Assembly: GCF_018139145.2 (NCBI RefSeq)
Contig: NC_059478.1
Location: 29,945,001 to 30,009,000, forward strand
Length of the DNA: 64,000 nt
Reading direction: 5' to 3'
Source of the DNA: Gymnogyps californianus
Lineage: Eukaryota; Chordata; Aves; Accipitriformes; Cathartidae
This document shows, in pieces, positions 1 to 13,400 of this stretch. The first letter of the stretch is position 1. Every line of letters begins with the position of its first letter. The notes beneath the pieces are model-generated. The model was not told the DNA's origin and ran no database searches. It worked only from the letters and a program-made list of their open reading frames with translations. The translations under genes and the position numbers were made by a program.

Positions 1-3000
1 TTGTCTCCTCATGTGAATGTTTATGGTGTTTGCTTGTTTGTTTTTATCTCATCAGCCAAATTTTGTTTCCCTTGGTGACAAATGCAAGTAGCATGATTTA
101 AGTTGCAGCAGGATTTACCCTTCTAAATCAAATGTATTTTGATAACAGCAACAGAATGTGGTGGAAATATTAACTGCTAATGTAAACAGTGTGGTCCTGA
201 GTCATATATCTTGTTTTACAAATGTTCGTCCCCAAATTATAGGCATTTTCTGTTCTGCTTGTCAGGTGAATGTATGTTGCAGAATTAAACAAACCTAATA
301 TTTTAAATTGAACGCTATTCCTGTAAGTATGTCCCTTTTTGTCCTTTTGAATAAAACACTCAAAGTCTGAATTATTTTAAAAAATTGATATCTTGCCTTT
401 CTTCATTTCTTAACTCACAAAAGGCTACTAAAAATTCACTCTCTTATTTTTGGGGGCATAGTACAGAGTTAATTTCGATAATTCACGCAGGAAAAAGAAG
501 GTAAAGATATGTGTTGATTCATTGCTATTACTTCCATTGAGGTGCCCCAAAAGCCACATTCCTAGAACAAGACCCCTACTAGGTCTCGTATGAGCTGGGA
601 ATATTTCCTCTGGCACCACAGATTTTTCTGAACAATCCTCAGTGATATATTTTCTTTTCCATATGTCTTGGTTCTGTAGCTGTAAGAAAGGAAAATGGTC
701 CTTGCCTACCTCACAGAAGTATTGCACATCATGAGAATAAATCCATTAAAATTCATAAAGCACCAGGTGCGTTAAAGAGAACAAGATGATCCTTAGCCTG
801 AGGATTTATAGTTTTAAATATGGAAGAAAATATACTTTCATGAGCCTTGCAGTGCTTGCACCGGAAACCTTGAATATAAGTAAGGCAAATTTGTACATCT
901 GTCTCAATGTAGTAATAAAGTGGCAGCTAAAGAGAGAAGCATCGTCAGAACAGCATCTCCTGCACAGCTTCAGACTCACAGCTGCCTTCTGAATTACTTG
1001 TCCTTAGTCCGGATCCTGGCACACTGCCGATAGAGAGGGGCAAATTATGCAAGGGGAGATTCCTGCACAAGTACAAAGGTGAACTACCTAGTTAAATGGG
1101 TATCTTCCACAGACAGCAGAAGATGTATTTGGTTTAAAGCTGGATCAGATTAAAGCAAAAATTCAGACATTTAAGGCCAAAGCAGCATTAAAGATTTTAG
1201 GTATAAAGACTAATTGAATGTTGAAAACACTTCTATTATGCTGCATTCAGTGGCCTCTCTGTCCAGATTGAATCTAGGAGGAAATCAGTAGGGGCAGATT
1301 CACATCCACAGATCTTGTCCCCAATCTCTTGGGGTTCCCTTTAGAAAGGAAGTCTTTCAAGTACTGCTGTTTAGCGTGGCAAAAAATGGTTAACTTGTGG
1401 ATACAATTTTTGAGGCATGAAATTCAGTATGTTGATGAGATGATGTATTTCCTGGTTGATGGGAGGTTTAGAGCCATTTCAGAATTATGCAGTGCAGTGT
1501 CACTGTTATGTCCTAATCCAGTCATATACACTGGAGGTTTTATTGCCAGCTTTTTTACATAACAGACAAATATACATGGGAAGCACCATCTGCAAAATAA
1601 TGCAGAATAATCATGTGATTATTGATTAACGTTGCAGGTGTTTAGGATGACCATGAGGCTCTGCATCCATTCTTGGTTTCATTTATTGCTAAGTCAGTAC
1701 ATTCTTTAATTTCTGATTAAAACCACTTCTAAAAGCAAAATCCTCACCCAGAACTTCAAGAAATTCAATTTCTAGCAACATCCTCCCCGCCAAGAATTCC
1801 AGACCTGACAATGTCATATATAACATCACAAGAAATAATAATGTATTTCATCATTTCAAAGTGGCTTCAAATCTGAAATCAGTGAGGGTGAATATGTGTA
1901 TCACCATGCCAAGATTCATGCTTTTAAAATAAACCCCACAATTATGTCACATATATCATCTCTCCACTTGTACATTTAGCATTCTTCATTTGCAGAACAC
2001 CAGATGTTTCCTGTGTAAACTCCTGTGCACATATGCAATTGATAAATTGAGAGGAAATTAATGAATTGAGAAGATAAGCCAATCTGGGCTGAAAAAGATG
2101 GTCTCCAGCTGTGAATGGAAGTGATTTATCATTGAGCTAAAGGATCAGCTTTTCTAGCTCAAACCAGCAGATACATCATTACATTTAATCCAGACTTCCA
2201 CATAGATATTTAGGAGTTTTGCAATTGACTTCAGCAGAGCCAGGATTTCACCTATAATGTTTGCCTAGGCTGAAAGCCCATTCCCCACAGTTGTGTTATT
2301 TATCTATTTAGAAAATGTGGTTATTTCTGTAGTGGAGGAATTAAAACCATCAATTTGTGCACTCGGGTAGAAAGATTGCAGCTGTGACTGCTGCGTAGCA
2401 CAGCAAAAGGAGAATGAGCTTTATTCTCTCTTTTTAAGCTTCGGTAATGAGAGTGGTTCCTTGGCCTGTCATTGTTGACACCTGCCCAAACCAGCGAAGA
2501 CTTTAAGGTTTCGCAGACTAAAAGCACATGCCCGGTTAGAAACATGAATACCTGAAATATGCATGCAAACTATTATAATTTGCTCAGGTATATGTTTGTA
2601 GGAAGTGAAATTATAGATTATATTTGCAAATGTTAGATCAGGACATAGTATTTTAGCTGCAATGAGGCTCAGCAGAATAAAGTGTTCTCAGACCTCACCA
2701 CTAAACCTGTAGTGTACAGGGACTAGCCATACAGAGATGAAGAGATGAGATCGTAACTCCGATCTCAGGTTCCAGTCATACAGACGTTCAGTCATTTTAT
2801 GCAAACATAATACTATAGAACTGAATTTAGATTTTGCATGCCCAAATTACTGTCATCTGACTCATCTCCATGAACTAGCTTACTCTGGGTCTCAAAAAGC
2901 AACTGGGCTGGTATGAGGAAGGGGATGGGAACCTATGGCAAGGGAGACCCTTTCCAGAGACAGCTGTAAGGTCAGTTTGGATGTAACATTGCACTGTATG

Positions 3001-4465
3001 TCTCACTATGCCTTTACTTGCCTAAGACCGAGGCCTTAGAAACAGCTCAGCATGCCAGAAAGGGTTTCCAAACACTGCCACTATGAAGATAATCATTAAG
3101 ATTACAGTTTTCTTAAATTCCCTTTTACTTCTTATGCTAGTCTGCCATACTAAGGGATTCAAAGCTCCAGTAACTTGCTCAGTTCCTTCCTCTTGGTGTA
3201 GGAATTACAGCCCTTTATGCAGCAGAAACAGAATAGTGTGACTTAACATTATGTCACAAACACACACGCATGAATTCCACTGCACATACATTGTGGCAGT
3301 CACTGAGGAGATACAGATGCCACGAACTGGGCATCTTCAAGATGGTGGTTTTGTGGAAAGCTACAAAAGAGAGTGCTCTCAGCTGCTGCTCCATGACTAA
3401 TATAATTTGGCCCATTCTCAGTAAGACATTGATACAATAGAAAAACATGCAGGTTTCAGATCGCCTGCAACTTGGAGGAGAAAAAAAAGATTTTTATAAG
3501 CTTTTCATCCCAGTTCCTTCTGATTTGAGGTCCCAGTAACTCTAATTAAAGTACTTTGTGTGCTGACACCCTGTCAGAGTCAGGAATTTGGGGTTTTGAA
3601 AGACAAACTGTGCAACATTTTTAATTTTAATAAGTCAAACTGCAAAGAGAACTCTTTGTGGTTCAGATACATACTTGGCCTAAAAGCCCTTGCCCAATAT
3701 AGTATGAGATCACTGATTTGAGGAACTACTAACCAAAGGCAAAACTTGGTCTTTCTGCATAAGCAAAATAAATCTGAGGCACATACTATGTTCAGTCAGG
3801 AAACTAATCCCACTAGCACCTGAAATGTTGAGACAAAGAGGGATATTCAGGCAAGGCTATCAAAATACCATCAGTGCTCTAATGTTGGTCTAAAAGAACA
3901 ACCCCCCTTCTGCCAAACAAAGTAAAACAAACACGAAAAAGCCACAAAGCAGAACAAATAATATGACAAAAATAAGGAATAAAAAGATCACAACAGTGGT
4001 CTTTCTAATTGTGTCCTTTATCTGAGAGCTGCTGTGAGCAGTTGTAACAGCACTTTTAAGAACTATTTCCCAAAAAATGTGGATTTCAGCCCTTATATTT
4101 AAGGTTTTGCCTATTACAACTGTCTGCCCTAATTTAAATTAACATTACATTTTAATACTCTCTTGACCGTAATAGATTTGATGGTGAGGTCCACGGGCTA
4201 CATGTGATTCTATAGGGGTAAAAAAAAAACCTATCCCAATGTTGTTAGTACTTCTGATACATTCGGTGGCCATTCATTTAAATTTTACTAGAAACAGCCA
4301 GTATAAACATCTGATAACTTGAAAATCATCTTCTGAAATTTACTTTTTCGCGATTTAAACAAAATATTCATCCTTAGGTTCAGAAGTTATCCTCAGATCA
4401 CAGTTCCTCATGCAGTTATGTACAAAATGTTACCTTCAGAAAGCAGAAAGAATGAATGTAGTTAC
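1..4465 (-). other. SLC1A7 intron 3 (partial)
   Basis: AT-rich, stop-dense sequence after the exon 3 donor (GTAACT on the minus strand). I looked for the next EAAT5 exon (human NMFPANLVEATFKQ) and did not find it, so it lies beyond base 1. No repeat or RNA gene recognised. Confidence 0.75.
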
Positions 4466-7400
4466 CGGATTAAGTCAAGCAGTGCATCTGCAGAGCTCAT
4501 GATGGGCTTTCCGCCCTCTTCAGTGCTCTCCTTCTGTGCTGCTCCACCAGGATGGATAATGGAGACCATAATTATTCCCACAACTACAGCCACAAATGTT
4601 GTCCACAGGTAGTAAGTGACGGTTATGATACCTAATCGACTGGAAGTCTTGGCATCCAGGGCTGCTAGCCCAGACATTAAGCTGTGGAAAGAAAACAGAA
4701 CATATATAGTATCTTTTGCATAACATTAATGCAGCTGAAAACCTGATTTCCTAATTATTCCAGTTTACCTGCTTCTCTTAGGATTACCTACATATCAGTG
4801 TTTTTAGAAGCTTGCCAGTAACACTAAAGCTGTAGCCTCTGTGTCTAAGGGGATGTTTCCCAATTGCCATGCAAGATCCTGGTTACTTGAAGAAACTTGC
4901 AAGCTCAGGCTGCACACGTGGAGACTGAATCCGATCGACTGTTCCCTGAAGTTCGAGGGACAGTTTTACATAACCTACACATGTGATGGCTCAGTTCACA
5001 GGAGCAATGGTAATAATCAGTCATAAAAACTTAGGTATGAAACTCTACACATAATTTTACAGAATCATAGAATAATTCAGGTTTGAAGGGACCTCTGAAG
5101 GAAATTTGGTCAACCCCCTCACCCCTTCCTGTGTGAGGCAGTACCACAACTTCAAAATTAAAAACCCTAAGGGGCAATTTTGTCATATAGTCCTTTTTTA
5201 ACCTAAAAGAATAACTTTTTTTTCTTTCTAAATCAATACAAAGCACAATATATTTTTGCTTTACCAGGGGGTGCACTGGGGAGCGGACTGTGACTCAGTG
5301 TGCCTCCAGTCGAAGTGGAGAGAGTGTATGGCATGCAGAGGAAACTCCTTCATGGGCAGGTGTGGCTGCACAGTGGGGAGCAAAGAAAATGCTATGGTCA
5401 CTTCAGCCTTTTCTTTCCTCTTTAGCTCCCTGCCCACCAGTGCCAGAGGATGGCCAGTGTCCATTCTCTTGCTTGTACAGCTTGCCTCTGCCAAGCTATA
5501 CAACTCTCCACCAAGTGCTTTAGCTCCCACTGACCCTCTTTTATAGGCAAATTAGACAGGGCACTGTTTGGTCCCTGAACTTGCTCCAGGCTGCTCTGAC
5601 ACAGACCCTGATGCTGTTTTCAAGTGACCCGAGGCTGAGATTTGAGTTTCCAGTGGCACCAGTGTTGCTTGGGCCTTTAAATTGAGATTTAGCTTTGAAT
5701 AATTCTCTGTAAACTCTTCAAAGCATACATCTCGGGAAAACTGCAGGTGAAATAAAATATCACATTTACTACTTGGTGTGCCCCACTGTCTAGCTTTCTC
5801 ATCAAAACAGAACCGTTTTATCAGGCCTTTCCTCATAGTCATTTACTAAGCTGCACCTCCTTGAATGAGATCTCCCTGACCTCACTCTGCTGAGTGAGGT
5901 TGTCTAGAGCCAATGCTAAAGTGCAGCTTAACCTTTATAGTAAATTTAATGAAATCAAATGGGTGGGATTTAGTGCTCAGGTTCCTGCTATCCACTAGAT
6001 TAATTAAGAAAATGTATTGCTTTTCTGCATTGCCAATCTCTCATCTAGCACATTTTTTGTTAACGCTATAGGAGCAAGGGGAAACACTGGTTGCGCTGTA
6101 ATATGGATCATTTAGAAAAAGAGCGTCTCGATAACTCTCCTCCCTCTATTTTGTCATTGTATTTGATAAAAATTCCACCTTTCTGTGTGTCTGTAAAGCA
6201 CTGTGTACAAACACAGCACTACATATTAAAAACACAGTAGCAGCAATGATACTTAGTTCCTTGGCATTTCCCTTGGACGGGTCCATATGGAAGAGTAAAT
6301 ATTCTAAAACATTTTTTTGATAAATCAGTTGAGTTAAATACATTTATCTCAAATTAATGTGTTAGTTTTCTGTAAAACAACCTCTATGTTGTTATTAGAT
6401 TTCCAGGACTGAACTCTTCTCTCAGGCTCAGGTTTCACAGGCCATTGAGCCAGTTCAACAGCTCGTTGATGCCCAAACGGGTTACCTATATTGTACTAGA
6501 CTTCAGCACTGTTCCACCCCCCACCCTAACCTTCCCAGAAAAAAAAGGAAAAATGAAAATCAGGTTGATTTTTAACTAGCTGCATGTTTTTCATGGTAAT
6601 AATTTTCAGTGTTCTTTATAGATATATTATACAGGGAAACAGACACCAGTGGTATGAAGGCCTGACCATTGACCAGCAGATCTGTAACTTGTAGGTAGGA
6701 CACCATGCAGAGTGATGACTTGGAGAGGGCACTACCAAGGAGACAGACAGTACACTTCTCTTCCTGGTACTGCCCTGAAGCCACTATCAATTTGGTAAAG
6801 CCACACTATTTCTGTTGTCCTTGATGCCACTGCATTGTGTTTGTTCTACAGAACAACGGAGAGATGAACCCTGCACATAGTGCTTGAACTGTCTTGATTG
6901 TTCACCTGAGAAGTATGTCCAGAAGTACTTAGGGACAAAAATCCTAATTAAATATGTCCAGTGGTTCATGTGCCTTTGGGGGGTGCTACCTCAGCCTCAA
7001 GATGTTGGGCCATTAGGATCTGGGAGGATGTTGTGCATCTAGAATCTAATCATACATCGGCTCTTAGGTGACAAATCCTGAGGGGGCTAATAATGAGATT
7101 GCTCTGTCTTGGGGATATTCATTAACAAGATCATCATCTGTAATGAGATTATCCTGTCACCAGATAAAGTCATGCTCAGTTCATGCTGTGATGAGAAAGT
7201 CCTCAAAAGTAATTAACTATGGAGGTGCAACAGGGGTAACTGTGGTGTGACAGAAGCATGAACAAAGGTCTGGGTTCAGAAAAAGCCCTATGTTTTTCAT
7301 GGCCTGCAATGCTCAGTTTTAAGAAGGGACCAGTGGAAGCAATGCTCCAAAGGCTGTGGAGTAACACCGGTAACGTCATTTTAAGCAACTGCTCAGAATC

Positions 7401-10400
7401 ATTTGCAGAAAGAAATGCCTGTAACTAGTATGAGACAGTAATCACTCATTAACTATTTTTCATTTGACTTCATATGTTTGATGTCAGAGGGAACAGGACA
7501 GAAGATATAAAGATTAAGAGACATATTGATTATCACAGTTATTGTATGAAGTAAGTAATACACAGTTACATCACAGGAGTTCCTCACTGTTCATCTCTAG
7601 AGCTCTAACATTCTCATAATGTAGCCAAAGAATGACAAGAAAAAGTAGTTTTCTTATTTCCTAGGGAATAGGGAAGTCAGGAGGAATAAGCTTCCAGATG
7701 CTTTAACTTAAGATCACTGTATCATGTTCAGGTTTTCCCTTTAAATCTAATTTTCATCAGACACTCTTGGCTACATAAAAACTTCCCCAACAGTTTCCTA
7801 AGCTTATTCTAAGACTGCACAAAGATGTTCCCATGCCATCCACTACTAGACTCTCATGAAACACAATGGAATTAAAAACAGTGTACCTTTAATTCCTGTC
7901 AAGCCTCAGAATCTGGTTAGGCTTGAAATAACAGGACAGATACTTGATGCATAGATTAAAATCGTTCGACTTACTTACTTACTATGTAGCTAAGTAGCTT
8001 CCAGACATATTTCATGCGTAGCTTCCATAACATGTTTTAATGATTGCCAAATGGACAAAACAGGATTAAGACAATGAAAAACAATCTGCAGCTTTTCTGA
8101 ATAACTACAGTACCTCTCACTCATTTAATCAGTCTGGCAAAAAAAATTCCACAAAAGTGTAATTTCATGTTCAGGGACCATTCCTTAGTTTGTATAGAAA
8201 AAAAATTATGTCAAGCCTAAGGCTTCCAAAATATGTGTTAATGAGTTTTGGATGAGATACTGAATCTTGTAGCGCAGGATTTAAGTGAAATCTCTGATTA
8301 CTATGATTTAAGAGGTTTCATGCACCTTGCTTTGAAATATCTGGTGCTGGATATAAAAACAGACACCATAATAAACTAAGTAGCCCCATGACCTCTTTAT
8401 CTCCTGCATTGATTGTTCCAATTACATGTAAAAATGATCTTCCTGCGACTTTTCTTTCTTCTGTCTAGAATAGTCTGCTTCATTTTTTTTTATTCTATCT
8501 TGTTTATCCAACAAATCTTGGATGAAATTGTGTATTCTCAGAGACTACACGATTTGAAGAATAGCCTCCAAAATTGTTGTATCTATCTGCTGTATATCTG
8601 TGTAAATATCTGTCCTATGGTCCTTATATGTCTGTGGCTTTCAAGCCTCTTCAAAGTTGTGTTTTGGTAACCTGAAGATCTCTACACAACGCAAACCTGA
8701 TGCTCCACAATATTTTCAGGTTTACAATCTTTCTAAGGCCTGTATTTTTATTCTTAACAAGTAAAAGGTATCTAGCTTTTTTACTGGCACTTAGGTAAAT
8801 CTGCTCTGCTTTGTTTTCTGCGAAATAAGTTGTTCTGATGCAGCCAAATCTGTCTTGTCTCTTCTCTGAACTATCTAGCCAGATTTTTATTGGAGAAAGA
8901 AAGTCAGAAAGCCAGTAAACCAAATAGCAGCATTTTGATCAAAAGCTGGATATGGCCAATAATTAAAAAAAGTTTATTTACTTGCAGCATTTTAGTGGGA
9001 CAGATATTTAAGACGAAGACTTCAATTGTTTCATTGCTGATTGTTAGTAAAAAAAATCCTAGCTAAATTAGTTTATCTAGGATGGCTTGATTAAAGTTTA
9101 CTTTTTTTGGACAGTCTCCATGTGATTTATGAAATGTTACAATAAATTATTTCTTTATGGAGTCCTTGTTGAGGGAGGAAGGTGAAGAGTGAAGCCAGGA
9201 TCAGTGGAAGATCTAATGAAACTAGAAGGGAAGAGGAAGACCTCAACAACTCCAGGAATTATTATTATTATATATGACTCATTAAAAATGTAAACTCAGT
9301 TACTAGGTTGTTTAAAATATTGGTACTAGTACAAACCAATGAAACTATTAAGTAGTAAGTTTCATACCTGCTTTGAAAGAAATCTGCATAAAACCCCCCA
9401 AACTAGTATAGCAATTTTGACATAATGAGGAAGGGAATTCTTTCAATATCTTGGAAATCGAATTAGTCCCATACAAACAAGTAGCTAAACCCTTATGAGC
9501 ACCTCTAGGCTTGTTCTGGCTGTCACTGATAAGCATCAGAGTACTTATAAAGTATTTTATTTACAAATAAAAATAGAACTTTTTATCTTCTCTGCAATTC
9601 TCTAGTTTTTTCTGTTGCTCTCTGATAAAAGCACATTTTTTGACCTGTCTCAAGATCAAAACCTATATCCCCAGAAAGGGAAAATACAACAAGCTGCTGT
9701 TAAGACACCATTCTGCATGTTTATTTTGTCTTCCTCTCCACCAGAAGCCATCTGGATGTTGCTTTGAAATAGATGGATTATGGATAAAGTTATCAGAAGG
9801 GATTAGTGTGATCAGAAAGACATTAATCCTGTCAAGAAGTAATGGTCAAGTATTAACCACCAGCAGTTGTTCCTAGAATCATGTTTTCATTCATCCCATA
9901 CCCTCCCTTGCATTCTCATTTTGTAATTGCATGCCGTAGAAAAGACCTTCCTAAGCAAGTTCTCCCAGTGAGGCTGGGAAGCTCCTCTAACAGCTACATT
10001 AGAGATGATTCTATTACAGTTGAGCATCATGAAAGTGAAGTGCTGGCTTCACTAATGCTGCTTGATCATGCAGGCAGGCTGTTGCTTACCTTTTTGTCAA
10101 GGTCAGTGCCTTCAAGTTTCAACATGGTAATAATCTCCATTTCCATAGCACAAGCCATTTAATCATCTTAAAATGCTTTACTAATATAACTTACTATCAT
10201 ACAGGAAGGCGGTATCTCCATTTTACAGATGAGGAAACAGAGAAATTAAGGCACTTTAAATAAAGACAAATGATTTACAGTGAAGAAGGATATGCCTGAA
10301 GTGATCTCTGTATTGCAGTGGACCATCAGACTTTTCCTCATCTGTGCCCAGCTATCCTTGCTTTCATGACAGGCTGCTTCACTTCCATGGAGGTACCATT

Positions 10401-13400
10401 TATGGAGGAACAGTTTGCAAAAAAGAAAATAAGACTCTTTTTACAGTAATGGGAGAAAGAGATAAGAAACTTTCTCTGGCTCTTTCTATAGTTTGATGCT
10501 TGATTTTGCTCTTAGTCTCTAGTGTAGTTAAAATTATTTCAGCAGTGAGAAAGAGGGATCAGAATGACTTTTTCTTTCCATTCTTTTGCTTTCTTCTAAC
10601 ATGACAGAATACCTACAGAGCGAGACACTGCCATGGCTGCGATAGAGATGCCTGCTCCTCTCATCACATGCCGGAGTGACAGTGGTACTGGCGGGAGGAC
10701 CGTAGCCCGTCCCTGTCTCTGATTCACCCTACATGGTCTGCCCTTACTTACAGTGGTGTGTTATAGTTTTGTTTTTTCATCTCCAGATGTCACATCACAC
10801 TGCACAGGAAAAAATGCCTCCTGCCCATACATGCGCAAACAGCTAGTTAGCATACCTGTTGGTCTGTACCTGTATACATACTACAGGCAATCAAGTGGCA
10901 TCTTGGTTGGAAGCTGGTGCCACCCTATACCTCCAGTCCCATCCACCCACTTCTAAGTGATGCCACGACCTCTCATGTGGCATGACACCATTTGTCTAAG
11001 TACAAAGGAAGATAAAATCCTGCAATAATCCATGCTCACACCTCAAACTAAGCTGGATCAGGTATGTGTTGTGCACTTGTAGAAGGGCGGCCCATTTGTA
11101 TAGATGAACACTCTTTCCGTGTATGTTTGTGTACAGTCCAGACAGGCAATAAAATGACACCTAGGCTCTCTGTGAATTTTACTCAGACTCCAATAGTTTT
11201 TCAGACTACTGGTGTACTAACAGGCTTCTGCTGATCTGAACACAACTAAGGAACTATCATGATCACTTGTAGTTAGTTGAATGATCCCCAATGTCATGTA
11301 TTAGTAAAAGTTTCATAGTATTACAGCATGATTTTCAAAGGAGAAGAGAAGTCTAGAATCCTCCTGAAGATCCAGGAAGGTTCTAAGGTTCGTCTCCTTT
11401 GAAAACCAAGTAATAGCAAACAGCATTTTTAAACTTTAGATATCTTGATATAAATGAAATAGTGTCTACGCTCAAAAAAACAAATACAAAAAGTGGTAGC
11501 TGTTTTACAAATACGACTGTTGCAGCAGTTTCTGTATGGTTAGATTATCAGCTGTAAATAGCACTTGAAATGTGAATTAACTTTTCAGAGAGCCTTAGTA
11601 TATAGCTATTTTACTAAACACAGTGGAAGCTCAAAGGTGTCAGGCATGATGGAAAATCTGGCTCTTGATCTTCAAACAATGAACAATACATTAGAAGATC
11701 TCACTGTCTGCAGTACACTGTTTGCAGTGATTGTGTTTAATTTTACAGCTAGGCTGCTGGAAAAGAAACTGAAATCTACAAAAGAAAACCAAATCTACAT
11801 TTCTAGTACATCATAACATGCAGTTTTTTGAGATTCTGTTTTTTAAATAATGCTTTATAAAATAGTAAGAGTTTTCTTTTTTACCCAAAATGTTGAGATC
11901 TCCTTTTCCTTATTATCTAACACTTGTAACTTAATGATAAACTGACATACAGGAATTCACATCATGCATTGTATTTGCTTAGTATGCAATAGGAAATCTG
12001 TTTTTATGGACTAATGTAAACAAGGCAGGACTTTGTACAGCACACAGTGAATCAATGTCCAACGGCTATTCCATCACTGCTTCCTCCCAAATAGCCCAAT
12101 GTGCGAGGCTACTGCAATACATCTATGAATGCTGGAAGGGATGAACAGCAACCTTTGATCACTGACTGATAAAGGAGTTCTGAGACATTGTAGTACAGCT
12201 CATGCAGAATTCAGGCTGACTTGTTGACTTTAGCTGTTCTGATAAAAAAAAGTATTTCCTAAATTCAAAGGTCAGGATGCAAACAAAAAAAAAAATTATC
12301 TATTAAATATGGATCTGCAGCTTCACATCTGTAGAAAGAGCCAAGAATCTTAACACTACTTGATTTTCTGTTCTGTCAGTTCTTTCAAGTGTTTTTAGAT
12401 TAAGAAAAGGGCAAAAGAATTTGAAACACAAATTTGGATTATAAACAAATGTCAGATTTATTCAACTGTTTATAGTTCGTACATGTTTCTGTCCTAAGGA
12501 AACAGAGGGAATCCAGCCACCCCTCAAGCTTCACATGTCATTGCTGTTACTTTTGCGAGACGCTAGGTATTTTAGAGCTCTTAGAGGACTACAGAAAAAT
12601 TCTGTCAGGTCACAAACTGCTCATATCCCATTTGTAACCACTTCAGTGCTTTCCACACCCATTCACTTTGTGACCATAGATTTCTATTGCACATCGCTAG
12701 ATCCCTGCTGACACTGCCTAAATAATTTGTACTGAATTGGTCCAATTTTGTCATTACGACATGCATAACTCTGCAACATGTCATTTTTCACTGAAACAGT
12801 TTGGACCTCTAGGTTGCACAAGCAAAAGAAAACACTTGAAAACAGTATGGGATCTGACCATTAGACTCCGTATTCCTAAACGCAGCTAAGAACATCGATA
12901 ATGTTACAGATGATAATGTAGTGAAACCTCTGAAGATGTCTCAGGCAAGGAGGAGGGATTCTTGATAAGATTTCCTAAGAAGGTAGAATGGAATTTTCCT
13001 CTACAAGCTCAAGCAATCTCAGAGCATCCTTTGGAGAACTTTTGGGGTAATCTGACATCAGTTCTGCAATATAATAGCAATATGGATAATTTAAAGTAGT
13101 ATAATGTTGTCAAGTGAGATTGCTCTCTGACCAGTTCTTCTTACCCTTGGGTAATCCTTCCCTTTCAGTTTCATCCAAGTACAGTTTTGCTTTTCACTCT
13201 GAAAGGAAATATCCCCTCTAGTCATCTCCTTAAAACTCATATCTCTAGACTGACTTTCTCCACAGTAAGTACTGTAGATCGCAAATCCTAGGAAACGGCT
13301 AACAGCTTGTTCTCACTGGAGTGAAATGTATTTTTATTATTATTTACATTACAGTGATACACATGACAGGCAGTTCAGAAATGGAACATTATATACACCT